Shown: in pieces, positions 1 to 13,400 of the stretch | Layout: each line of letters opens with the position of its first letter | Numbering within the stretch: position 1 is the first letter of the stretch | Assembly (NCBI RefSeq): GCF_018812025.1 | Contig: NC_063066.1 | Span: 9,741,882-9,805,881 of the forward strand | Direction of reading: 5' to 3' | DNA from: Megalobrama amblycephala | Lineage: Eukaryota; Chordata; Actinopteri; Cypriniformes; Xenocyprididae | Length of the DNA: 64,000 nt | Program-made: the position numbers and the translations under genes | The notes under the pieces: model-generated | Told to the model about the DNA's origin: nothing | Databases searched by the model: none | Seen by the model: only the letters and a program-made list of their open reading frames with translations

Positions 1-401
1 AGTCTCCTACACAGCTGACACAGTGAATGCAGCACAGCGCTTCCGTGTTTCCGTCCGAACGCCGGTTCAGTATTGGCCAACGGGGTAGAAGGAAATTGTT
101 GAATAAAGTCGTTATTTTTGTTTTGTTTTTTCGCACAAAAATAATTCTCGTCACTTCATAACTTTAAGGTTAAACCACTGTAGTCACGTTGACAATTGTA
201 ATGATGTCTTTACTACTTTTCTGGACCTTGAATGTGATAATTTCAGGTTTTATATGGGAAATTAAAAAAAAAAAAACTCTTGAATTTCATCAAAAATATC
301 TTAATTTTTGTTCTGAAGATAAACAAAGGTCTTAGGGGTGGAAAGACATGACGGTGAGTAATTAATGACAAATTTCATTTTTGGGTGAACTAACCCTTTA
401 A
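1..401 (-). repeat. half of a hairpin DNA element (TAGTTCACCC-type)
   Basis: Ends in TTTTTGGGTGAACTAACCCTTTAA at 379-401 and shares a long internal stretch (ACAATTGTAATGATG..., TTCTGGACCTTGAA) with the copy at 45590-46106. Only the right half is in the window, or only half survives. It lies in an mcf2 intron. Confidence 0.7.
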
Positions 402-524
402 TATTTTGAATGAGCTTTTATTTTTATATTTATACTTTTTGTAAAGTACAAATATAAATATTTTTATTATAACTTAATCTAGAATACTTTGGAATACTAA
501 AAAGTATGTAATACACACACACAA

Positions 525-885
525 AAAAGTTTTTCTCACAATTCTGACTTTTTTCTCAGAATTGCAGAATTGCAAGTTGCAATTGCGAGTTATAAAGTCA
601 GAATTCTGAGATATAAACTTGCAATTTCCCAGTAAAAAAGTCTGAATTGCAAGAAAAGAAGTCAGAATTGTGAGATTTCTCGCAATTGCAAGAAAAAAGT
701 CAGAATTGCAAGTTTTTAATCATGCAGTTCTGACTTTATAACTTGCATTTATGAGTTTATATCTCGCAATTCTGAGAAAAAAGTTCAGAACTTTAAGATG
801 CCAACTCGCAATTGCCAGGAAAAAGTCCGAATTGTGAGATAAAAAGTTGCAATTACCATTTTTTACAGTTACAAGGGACTCACAA
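525..885. repeat. imperfect AGAATTGCAAG / CTTGCAATTCT repeat block
   Basis: About 360 bp built of degenerate units such as CAGAATTGCAAG, AAAAAAGTCAGAATTG and their reverse complements, in both orientations, so the block can fold on itself. Non-coding. Confidence 0.7.
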
Positions 886-986
886 ACAACTATCGTAAAA
901 CATGAAAATAGTCGTGGATTATCAGGTAATGACAGGACAGTTCAGATTCAAGGGTATATACATTTTTGAATGGGGCAATTTTTATA

Positions 987-1216
987 AATTCAGTTACTAC
1001 ACCTTGCTAGTAACGGTTGGACACCTTTTGCCTTCAGAACTGCCCAAAGTCTGCCAAGAAAATATCCCTAACACCATTAAACCACCAGCAGCAGCCTGAA
1101 CTGTTGATGCAAGGCAGGATGGATCCATGCTTTCATGTTGTTTATGCTAAATTCAGGCGTAAATAACTTGAGCAGTTGAACAGGTGTATCTAATAAAGTG
1201 GCTGGTGAATGTATTT
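987..1216 (-). mobile_element. internally deleted Tc1-like transposon remnant
   Basis: The ends (ACACCTTGCTAGTA at the left, ACAGGTGTATCTAATAAAGTGGC at the right) and the piece CAAGGCAGGATGGATCCATG match a fish Tc1-type transposon I recall. The transposase remnant reads on the minus strand (fragment around HESMDPS...). Only about 230 bp remains of an element of more than 1 kb, so it is dead. The DD34E catalytic residues are not present. Confidence 0.65.
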
Positions 1217-1402
1217 CCTGGAGGACTAAAATGACACAAGATTGCAGGGTGATATGATACCAATTACAGCTCACATGAACCATATCCCAGACCACTTTTC
1301 AGGCATACAGAGAAGCAATTTTCTGGTCAAACGGACTCGGCACCAAAATATGTAGTATGAAAACATCTCAAATGCACATTTGTATTCAGCTGAAGTTCAC
1401 AC

Positions 1403-1495
1403 CTTTAATAGGAGTTGATATTTCGTAAGGCGCTGAACTGGTTTCAGCAGGTATGAGTCAAGAGCAAGTTTGTGTTCCAGCTTCTTTTGGCACTC
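1403..1495 (-). CDS. mcf2: mcf2 coding exon 20, DH domain core
   Basis: Encodes [20 protein letters not shown] then [30 protein letters not shown] is conserved region 3, the most conserved helix of DH domains. Donor TTAAAG|gtgtga. The next exon (human ELLKYSKD...) is not found between 1 and 1402, so the gene continues past the left edge. Confidence 0.97.
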
Positions 1496-4400
1496 CTGAA
1501 ACACAAAGCACACATCTCAGAATTTTTTTCTAGACACATGCCAGTGAGCTGCAAGTGATTTTATAGATGGAGATAGTCTTTAATACCTGGAAGAATGGAC
1601 AGTCAGAGAACTGCCTCCATAAGGACTCAGATCGAGGTTTGTTCTGACAGTAACATTCATATAAATGGAAATGGTCTTTCTGAAAATAGACAGATTTTTT
1701 ATGTTAGATCTGTTTTGTGAAAACAAAAAAAGAAAGACATTGAAAACTAACCTTAAATTATTCTCATATGGTGTTTTAAACTTCCTCACCCGTTCCAGAA
1801 AACACGCCCCAACTGCCTCTGGGCTCTCCAGACAGCTTTCCAAATCATGTAGGAAGACTCTGGAGCACAAAAGACACAAGTCACACACTTTGGCAACAGT
1901 GTTTCAGAAGCTCCTTTGAAAATCTACCTTGTTCAATATTTAAAGGTCCCGTTTTTCATGGTTTTTTGAAGCTTTGATTGTGTTTATAGTGTGCAATATA
2001 ACATGTGTTCATGTTTCGCTCTTCAATGTCACATGATCCACCAGAAATCATTCTAATATGCCGATCTGGTGATCAAGAAACATTTCTTATGTTATCAACG
2101 TTGTCAGGATTCTTTGATATATTCACTAAAGGCTCTTCATCTTAAAATGATTTTGCTTCTCAAGTAAATTTATCTTGTTGTAAGGATGTTTAGATTTTTT
2201 ACTGGTATGTATAGCCTTAAAATCTTAGACTCCAAACTTTTGAAAGATAGTGTATGTGTATTGTATATGTTTAGTGTGTGCTGATCTAGCATGTACAAAT
2301 CCTATATGTTCTACAACTAGTGCACATTACATTAAGTATGCACTACAATTAGTATGTATTAAATCTAATTTACACCATAAATGTATACATACAGTATAAA
2401 ATGCGTATACATATATACACATAATATGTGCCGTAAAAATCTAGTATGTACTGTATTAAATGTAATATGCACTTCAAATGTAGTATGCACAATATCTAGT
2501 ATGCATAAATAATTTAACAACTATTTGTCGCACTATGCCTGGTTCCGTCTCTGTAGTAGATAAGGCTGACTGACAGCGAGGGGTCACACAGTTGTCTGTC
2601 AGAGCCCCTGCTCTACCGATGCGCTCCCTTCCAGCTGAGCTCTCATTGGCTTAATCAAATCCTTATTTGACCAACAGCCATTTAGCTGTAATTAAAGTGC
2701 TTTAATTGGCGTAACAGCTTCCTGCAGTCAACCAATTTGGCAATTTGCCTCACCCGGAGATGAAGACCCAGCAGGCAAGACAGGTTTCAAAGCCACTGAC
2801 AAACACAGCTGCATAAACCGATAAGTTTTATTTAAAATAAGATGTTTTATGAAGGTGTCTTGAAGTCAAAACTGTGAGAGTGCAGTTAAGTCTGATTTGC
2901 TTTATCGCACAGGAAACAGAATTATATTTCGGTCTGAAGTAATTGTTTACATTTTGCTCCTGCCGTTAGCAGCGTTATGAAGTTCTCTGTGTGTGACTGT
3001 GTGTGGCCTTGCCTGCTATGGAAGTTGTAGATATCAGGCAAGTTTCCGAACAGCACGTCTCTCTTGTTGCGAAGACTTGATGGCAGGAGCGAAGCAAGAG
3101 ACGGCTTGTCCATTTCAGCCCTGTAGCCCTGCGAATCCAGACAAATAAAGTGAGAGAGATCATAAACAAAACCCCAGCAATAACACCTCATGTCTTCAGT
3201 GCCACATTCAGAAAAATGAAGGTCATCTTACCAGGAGCACCGCCAGCAGCTCCTCCACATAGATCCTCTCGGTCTCTATCAGCTCCTTCATCACATGTCT
3301 GGAGTCACATACATTCACAGGGTCATCAGACACGTCACAGTGTCATTTAAACAGACCGTGTCAGACAGCAGACTCACCGTTTGAGCAGGTCAGTGCTGTC
3401 TTCGCCATCTATACTGTAGGGGAGAGGGCTGGCCATCTGATAATCATGAATCACCTCAATCTGACCCACACAGAAAACACTAAATGATTTCCTTTAGACG
3501 CCAGCACATGATGTTCATTTAATCAAACCACACATTCTGCACTTGTCATTTATACATCTTTCTTTGTATATAACAACCAAAATACATAAAGGACTAAAAC
3601 TGTCATATGAAGATCACATTCAAATGGTCTTGGAAGATAAATCACTTCCTGTACACTCTAAAAAATGCTGGGTTAAAAACAACCCAAGTTGGGTCGAAAA
3701 TGGACAAACCCAGAAAATGGGTTGTTTTAATGCTGCGGTTGGGTTACATGTTTAACCTGCTGGGTAGTTTTATTTAACTCAACTATTTTTTAAAAATTAC
3801 TGTATTGCTTGCTTAAAGGTCCCGTTCTTCGTGATCCCATGTTTCAAACTTCAGTTAGTGTGTATTGTTGTTGTTAGAGTATAAATAAAATCTGTACAAT
3901 TTTAAAGCTCAAAGTTCAATGCCAAGCGAGATATTTTATTTAACAGAAGTCGCCTACATCGAACGGCCAGTTTGGACTACATCCCTCTACTTCTTTCTTT
4001 AATGACGTCACTAAAACAGTTTTTTGACTAACCTCCGCCCACAGGAATACACAAGAGTTGCGTTTGTAGAGTGTGTTTGTCGCCATGTCGTCGAAACGCT
4101 GTTATTTTCATTTTACAGTTCAATCACCGGGTCTGTTTCCGGCTCAAATTGATAGGGTAAAATTAAAGACATGTTTACAATAACACTGAGCGCGTGCATC
4201 TCCACGTTATGGTAAGAAGCGTGACTTTTCCGGGCACGGTGCGCTCAGAGCTGTCGAATCACAACACAGGAACCGCTGGCACAATCAGAACTCGTTACGT
4301 ATTTCTGAAGGAGGGACTTCATAGAACAAGGAAGTCATCAGCCCGTTTTTATGACAGTGGAAACAGCGGTATACAGATAAGTAAATTATGTGAAAAATAC

Positions 4401-7400
4401 TGTGTTTTTTTACACGCGAAACATGAACACATGTTATATTGCACACTATAAACACAATCAAAGCTTCAAAAAACCACGAAAAACGGGACCTTTAAAATGA
4501 ACCCAAAATATGTTGGAAATTTTTTTTTTTTTTTTAAATGTGTTTAACAAATAATAATTAAACAGTAAACATTTATTAAATTGCTTATTAATAAATGTTC
4601 ACCTTTTGATTATTATTGTTTTGGGTTCAGCCATATAGTAATTTTTAAACAATAGTTGGGTTAAATAAAACTGCCCAGCATGTTGGGCAAACATTTAACC
4701 CAACTGCTGGGTTTGTCCATTTTCAACCCAGCATTTTTAGAGTGTATTTTTCACATTTACTTTTTAAGTTTCCTAAATACAAATATATATCACAATTAAA
4801 TCCCATTTTCAGACATATTCACACATATTTTCTTATGTTAGTCAACTGTGAAATGTGTGAAAATACAATTTATTAATTTTTTTTAAAAATGTATTTAGGA
4901 TACAAGCAATGCAATTATCCATAGCAAAGTAAGCAAATCTATTTTATTTCAAAAAATGTTTCAAATGTTTGTTTGAAACTTCCACCACAAAGCCATTACA
5001 ATAAATCACATTAAAGTTGATAGAGAGGATTTTTTCGTCGACTAAGAATCCAAAGACTGTTACTGAGTTTTTGAAATGAGCGCATGCGTAAGAACAAACC
5101 CCCTCCTTCGAAGGAACGCCTCCCAAAACTCGTAAACACTCGTATTGGAACACGAGTGTTTACCACCGGCATTCGCTGTGTTGTGTTAGTGGATTCATTA
5201 TGTCGGAATCACCGCAGGTAACTCATAATCTGCAGTTGTTACTCCTGTCTCCTGACAAAAACATTGCATGCAGCGCCTGTGGAGTGTGGAAAGTTACTGG
5301 AGCGCGCAGCCGCGCTCGTCTCTCACAAGGAACGTCACGGCAGTGATTGACAAGCCAGAGGGCCAATTGGCTGATGTTTTTAAGGCCCTACCTCGTGCGC
5401 AGATGATGTATATTAATATTATTCCTTTCAGTGCACCTTATAAATAGTCTTTTATCAGTTAGTAAAGACAGTTTCAAGTAATATTGCAAAAATGTATAAA
5501 ACAAAACATCCTCTTTAGCACCTTTAATACAATAAATCATTTGAGATGTGATGGAAATTAGTTTCAGACCAAAATTAAAGAATTCTACTGTGACTGGACA
5601 TACAAAATTAAACTAGTGACAGTTTATTTTCTACAGGTTTTCTACAGTTTAAAAACATCCATATACTCTATTATAACATGGCAGTAAATAAGGACCATTG
5701 GTAGTAAAAGAACCTCACAAATGCATTTGTAAAGAAAGACCAAATGAAATTGTACTGTTTACCTTCCTGGAGTTTGGGCTTTTCCTTGATGTTCTTTTGC
5801 CTGGTAGTGGGAGGTCAAAGGTGAACTTTAAACTGGAATTAAAGTCTGTTTTAAACAAGAAGAGCAGGTGGATACAACACTAATATGTAGGTTGCATTAC
5901 TAAAACAGACCAGTAACTGAAGCACAAAACATTAACATCCACAGCACTATGAACAATCAGTTTATATCAACAAAGACATTCAGACAGCACTTGACATGAC
6001 ACAGTAAATGCTTCCATTATCAGTCTGATCTGACTTTGGAAGTCATTCCAGTTCATGATCTTTGTCAGTGAATAAAATCCTCCCTGAAGCCCTTGTTTCA
6101 GCTCCAGATCCATCTTTACATTGTGCTCCTATCAGATCACTTTTGATGGGCTGTTATCCAGCTGTGCTGAAGATCACAGTGTGTCAGGTGAGCTCTGCAC
6201 GTCTCTATCGCTTCTTCCCTTGATCTCTCCATCTTAAAGTGCTTCAACCTTCTCAAGAATACTGAATACTGAGTGCCAGAAATCTCTCTCCTTTATCAAC
6301 TCATTCATAGTTTTAATCTATATTATTATTCTGCAATCCAACTTAGTTTTTCTCTGGACTGGTTAGCTAACATGTTCAGCAGCAGTATGGTCACTAACAA
6401 TAATAAACAGTTAAATGGTTAGTACACAAAAAGATCTGACAGCTGAGATTTGACAACTATTGACCAATCAGAACGAATAATGTAATAAAGGTTTGAATTC
6501 TGTGGTAAACAAAAAAGTAATTCTTCCAAATTTGCATAAAGGTATTCATTTGAGTATAGATCATGAAAAAGTCTTTGTTCTGAGTCCCTGGAGTTAATAA
6601 TGATCAAAAGAGCTTTACTGTGAATTGAAGATGCACCTTATTTCACAACTCCCCAGAAAGTCTGCATTATCCACAAGGATTTATTAGGAACAGCCGTGTA
6701 TTTGTAAATGTAGATAGTAGGTTGTTTCCATAGATTTCTTGCTGTTTCCATGACACAATTCAAGTGAAGCTCTGATTAGGCGTCTTGACAGCTATATTAA
6801 TGTGTGTGACAGTATGGTACTGTACCAATGTTGACATTATGTACATGATGTCTAGCTTCATCTCTCAGATATGAAACATTTAATACAGAGTCTTGTGAAG
6901 AATTATTAACCATTTATAAAATTTGGGAACTCATGGCTGAAAAAATATTGAGGATAAGTGGACCTAAATTAAAGTATTTATTTATTAAATAGCATTTTTT
7001 AAGGTCTTGTACTAGCACATACCATGTTTGGGGGAGAAGAGGGGGGATTTTGAGCGCGGTGGGTTCTCCGGGCGAGGGGCCACCAGTTGGATTGGCCGGA
7101 CGTGTTTGTCTGCCAGTTTCCTCAGGCAATTCTGTCTGGACTGAATTAGAGCCTGCACAGAGCTGTGCTTTTGAAACGTCTTCTCTATATGAGCCTGAAA
7201 CAGCACAGACACACAAAATAAGGCATTTATATTTATATTCAGCCAAAAGGTGCTTTTCCACCATCGGGCCAAATAGCTCTTGTAGCTTAACCGCTCCATT
7301 CCGTGCCGATCTGGCCCAGCCCGTATGGATATGGTTTCATTGTCCATTGTGGGGCTGATAACGGAGCTCTTTGGTTAACCAACCGTGCTGAGAATTCAGG

Positions 7401-10400
7401 GCTAAGAACGGTTTGTAATTGTAAAACTGAACAAAGCTCAAGTGGACATATAACTGGAAACCTTCCTTGCCGTTCTTAGAACCGTTCGCCCCGACAGTGG
7501 AAAAGCGGCTAAATATTCAAGATTGAGAGGTTCCAAAGTTCAAATTTTAAGAATTAGCCATTGAGAATACCATACTGATTAACTGTTATTCTCAGAATCA
7601 GCCAACTCAGTCATAAATACAACAAATACAAAACAAGCAAAACTTTCACCTTCCATCAAAAGTGTACATTTCTGTAATTACTGTGTAAAAAGGATGCTTT
7701 AGAATCTACAGTACAGTCCAAAAGTTTGGAACCACTAAGATTTTTAATGTTTTTAAAAGAAGTTTCGTCTGCTCACCAAGGCTACATTTATTTAATTAAA
7801 AATACAGTAAAAACAGTAATATTGTGAAATATTATTACAATTTAAAATAACTGTGTACTATTTAAATATATTTGACAAAGTAATTTATTCCTGTGATGCA
7901 AAGCTGAATTTTCAGCATCGTTACTCCAGTCTTCAGTGTCACATGATCCTTCAGAAATCATTCTAATATGCTGATTTGCTGCTCAATAAACATTTATGAT
8001 TATTTTCAATGTTGAAAACAGTTGTGTACTTTTTTTTTTTCAGGATTCCTTGATGAATAGAAAGTTCAAAAGAACAGCATTTATCTGAAATACAAAGCTT
8101 CTGTAGCATTATACACTACCGTTCAAAAGTTTGGGGTCAGTAAGAATTTTTATTTTTATTTTTTTGAAAAGAAATTAAAGAAATGAATACTTTTATTCAG
8201 CAAGGATGCGTTAAATCAATCAAAAGCGGCAGTAAAGACATTTATAATGTTACAAAAGATTAGATTTCAGATAAACACTGTTCTTTTGAACTTTCTATTC
8301 ACCAAATAATCCTGAAAAAAAATATTGTACATAAATATTTTGTACAATTGTACACATTAAATGTTTCTTGAGCAGCAGATCAGCATATTAGAATGATTTC
8401 TGAAGGATCATGTGACACTGAAGACTGGAGTAATGATGCTGAAAATTCAGCTTTGCCATCACAGGAATAAATTACTTTGTGAAATATATTCAAATAGAAA
8501 ACAGTTATTTTAAATTGTAATAATATTTCACAATATTACTGTTCTTTACTGTATTTTTAATTAAATAAATGTAGCCTTGGTGAGCAGACGAAACTTCTTT
8601 TAAAAAAAATTAAAAATCTTAGTGGTTCCAAACTTTTGGACTGTACTGTACATCAAACAGATATTGAAACTGTGTCTAGTCTTTTTTTTTTTTTTGTAGT
8701 CTGTCAGTATTTACCTGTAGATAAGGAGTGAGCACAGATTCAAACTCCAGAAAGAGCACATCAGTGCCTGCACCGAGGAGAGTTGGCGCCGCCTCCTGGA
8801 ACTTCTCGATATCTCGAAGAGCTGTCTGTGCACCTTCTTTAGACTGGAATTTATCCACCTGCTGATTGGCCAAGAGATAGGCGCCATCATCACACCACCG
8901 CTGAGCCTGCAAAACAAGATATAATTGAACCATAAAGATCAAGACACTGGAATATTGTCAAATATATACAGCCTTTGAAATAAAGCTTCTTTTCTGGCAT
9001 CTATGGTTCCATGAAGAAACTTTAACATCCATGGAACCTTTTAATTGGATGAAATGTTCTTTATTTAAGGTTCTTTAGGTTGTTAAAAAAAAAAGGTTCT
9101 TTTAAGAACCCAAAATGGTTCGTCTATGTCATCGCTGCGAAAAATGGCCTGTTTTTTAATGGCCTGTTCACATAAAGAATGAAAACTATGAATATAACTA
9201 TTACGATAACTATATTAGCATCCACACTAAAACACAATAACGTTCTGTTTATTCTAAGCGCCCGCTGCAGTTGTTGTCTGATGCTTTAAATGCTCAAGCT
9301 CCTTAAACCAGAATGAATTCTGATTGGCTGTCAAAGATTTTATCCCTCATCAGCTGAAAAGCATTGTACTGAAAGTGCTTCCAATGATATTGTTCTTCTG
9401 TGCCATTGTTGTTGTAGTTGTGGTGTGGACTGTGCTTTTCTATTAAGCTCAGAACAATATTTAAAACAATATATTTATCATTACTTTCCTTTATTCAGCA
9501 AGAATGCATTAAATTGATTGAAAGTGACAGTAAAGACTTCCATTTTAAATGCTATTTTTTTTAAAACTTTCTATTCATTAAAGAATCCTGAAAATAATGT
9601 ATTATGGTTTCCACAAAGATATTAAGCAGCACAACTGTTTTCAACATTGATAATAATAAAAAATGTTTCTTGTGCAGCAAATCAGCATATTAGAATGATT
9701 TCTGAAGGATCATGTGACACTGAAGACTGGAGTAATGATGCTGAAAATTCAGCTTTGCCATAACAGGAATAAATTACATTTTAAAATATATTTAAACAAA
9801 AAAAAACAGTTATTTTAAATTGTAATAATATTTCACAATATTACTGTTTTACTGTATTTTTTATTAAATAAATGCAGACACAGTTGAGCATAAAAGAATT
9901 CTTTCAAAATCATTAAAAACATCAAAACATTTTTTTTTTCATAATAGTAAATGAGATACTACAAAAAATAAAGAGCGGATGTGTAAGCCCACCTCTTCGA
10001 GGCGGCGCAGCAGGGTCTGTGCTTGTGTCAGTGAGCTGCGTTTAGTACTGAGGGCAGAGGTCAGAGTGTCACACTGATGTCTGAGTTCATTACAGCGCTG
10101 GATAATCAGAGCCATGGCATAGTGGTGCCCAGCAGCCAGCTGATGCCCATGCAGGATAAGAACCTGAGCCCGACTCATCTCCTCCTAAAACACACACTGC
10201 TGTCAGAAATATCAGTGACATATTTGTGACTGCATGTACAACTTGAAGAGGGTGGCATGATGCAGCTACCTGCGCACGTTTTTCCAGACCGTCCAACTCT
10301 TTGACGGTCTGCTCTGTTTGGGCCAGGGATTCTCCTGTGACGCTTATCTTCCTTTCCTGTGCTCTTAATTTCTCTAAAGAGCACTCCATCTGACAGAAAG

Positions 10401-13400
10401 AGAATAATAGGAAAAACCATTAAAATACTTTAATTGACGCATTGTATAAAGTAAGGTTGTATATCAGTATACTGTGATTATGCTTAAAACAAGCCATTTT
10501 CTATGTTAGGGAGCTGTTCACCTCCTGAAAACTGTGCTCATATCTCAGCAGCTGTAAATACTGCTGCAGTTTGAGGTGGTGCTTATCAAAGAAGCCATCA
10601 AAAGCCATCTCCATATCTGTGAGCTGAGCCAGCAGCCTGCAGGAACACATACAGCATCATTTTTGGAAAGGAACATATAATGCGTATTGAGACGTAGACT
10701 ATTTCAGGATCAAACTCTATACCTCTGCATGGTATCCCAGTCCTGTGTCATGTCCCAGCGTGTGTCAGCGTCCCCCTCTTTCCTTGAAGTCTCCAGGTTT
10801 GAGAGCAGCTGCCGCCCCTCCCTCATCACAGATCTGATGGCATCCTTCACCCATGAATAGTAACAACAACACTTAGCATTGTGTTCTGCTTTCACTGACA
10901 TCACAGAATCTTGGAACAAAAGAACAGCTAGAGCCCAGAGGGGCCGGAAAAACACAAGAAAAGACTAGACAGGAGCTAAAAGTGACTGCAGACTGGAGTG
11001 AAATAGACCTTTTGTGCTCTCAAGCTCTGTGTACTCTAATTATAGTTTACTCCCCTAGGTTTGGTACGTCAAATATTTTTGATGTTTTTCTTGGAAAAAG
11101 CAAGTGGAATAAACTTAGTTAGGGTAGACACCATGTTTAATCTGATGCAAAAAACTATTAAGCTGTACCTTAAGTCTCCTGTATTTCTCGGTGTGTGACA
11201 GCAGGAGGAACTCAATAGCACTGCACTCCTCTGATAGATGCGTCTCGGCCAGCTCTGTACCAAACGCCTGCAGCATCTGAGCAATGTCTTTAACCATGAC
11301 CGCAAAACTCTCAATGGCCTGTAATGAGCAAAGAGACTGTCTTGTTTAACAAGATATTGCTGCGTATTTAGCAATGTATCTATTCCATCATCCTTTACTG
11401 TTCTCAAGACGATCCAGTCGCTGTGGCAGTAGTCAAGAGTTCCTCCAAACTCTGAGGTCAGCTGGTTCTCATCAATGTACCGCAGCAGATCTGTGACAGA
11501 GCTGAGCATCACCACCTTAATAACAGAAACACATGGGGTGGGTGGTGTTGAAGTTCACAAAGATTGCAAAGAATTGAGGTTGTAATGAGTCATACAGGCA
11601 TTTTGAGCATGAAGTCCTCTTGACTAAAACGGAAGCCGAGATCTGTGACGGTACGCTGGAAGAAGCTGGTCGGTCTCAGCACTAATACCAGGTGCAGGTT
11701 TCCAGGGAATGAGGCCTGAGACAAAGAGAGAGAGAGATTAAATCAGCCTGGCAGACACACATGGACAGACCACCATAAAAAAAAAATGTAAAGGCATGCT
11801 TAACCCTTAAAATGTGAGGATATAAAGAAAAACACAAAAGGTGGTTTACATGTTTAATGAATGCTGACTTGCATGGAAACTTTTACCCTTCATTCATTGT
11901 TCATTTTTTTTACTTTTTTTTTCAATTGCTTTCAATGTTTAGATTGTATTGTTCTACCTTCATCCCACATTTACATGTTTAAAACCTGTGTTGGGGGTAA
12001 CGCATTACAAGTAACTTGAGTTACATAATCAGATTACTTTTTCAAGTAACTAGTAAAGTAATGCATTACTTTTTCAAAATATCTAAGTTACTTTTTCACA
12101 TGTATTGACTGACAGCTCTCCTGTCCCCATGTTGAGAGAAGTAAAGTGCAGAGGTGTTGTGTGCGCTGTGTGAACATGATGGTTATTGTAGTTCTGGACT
12201 AAATGTGAGCATGCATTTACTCATCTCACTTGCACGAAAACATTCAGTATTCCTCAAAATGAATAAAAACAGTGAAATGCAATCTCTGAATTTTACACAA
12301 AACTGTAATAATGAACTATATTAAATGACACAAATGTACTTTATGTATTTAATGTCTTTGCTGTTGACCTTCAATGATCTAATTCAACCATTTTAATAAG
12401 CAAAAATTACCTTACAAATTACCTCACAAAAATAGCCCTCTACAGCACAGCATTGCCTTCAGGCAACAGAAAGTTGCCTATCTTAAGCCCTATGTTTACA
12501 AAATTTTTCTTTAAATGATTACAATCAATTAGAAAGGTTGAGAAAGTACTAAAGAACAGTCCAGTAAGGTGTGAGAGTTTTTTGCAGTTTTTATTTTTTT
12601 TATTTTGCATGTTCAGAAATCCAGTTTTTCTTTTCGTTGCCTCAGGGCAACATTGTGCGATAAGGGGTACTTTTCGAGGATGTTTTGGACGATACTTCAC
12701 ATTGGCCATAATGTGTTATAAGAAGGGAAGATGCAGGGTTCCTATATTTATATTAATATAGATCAGTGGACTCGCCAGTATGACGTTGGGTGAGTCACGG
12801 AATCTAGACAAATTTTGTCCAAGAAGTTGCTAGATTTGTCGCTAGGCTTTTGAAAAAAGTCTTAAAAGGGGTGGGGAAGTCACTAAATCTAGCGATAAAA
12901 TCCCTAAATTGGCAATACTGGCTTTAGGCTTATTCCTTTCACTTTTGGTGTGAAAGGGCCTTAACATTTGCCAAAAATAGAACTTTTTTGTTGTTATTAA
13001 AAAACAAAAAAGCAAGCCCAGCACAGGTGAGAAAAAGTAACACAAAAGTAATGTAACACATTACTTTTCTTAAAAAGTAATGCGATTAGTTACTTTGTTA
13101 GGGAGTAACGCAATATAATGCATTACTTTTAAAAGTAACTTTCCCCAACACTGTTTAAAACTATGATAGGCAAAGAATTAATTATGCATAAACCATTTAA
13201 ATTATTAATTCAATATTAACAAATTCTTTCCACTACATTAAATTCCATGGCCAAATAAAGTTATCAAAAGTTATTGCAAATGCTAGCTATATATATATGA
13301 AATTAGCCTCAGCATGTCTGCGATTGTATTATAAATGAATAAATGAATAAATATAATTTTCACCATTAGGAGTTAAAAGTAGACATGCAAAACTTATTAC

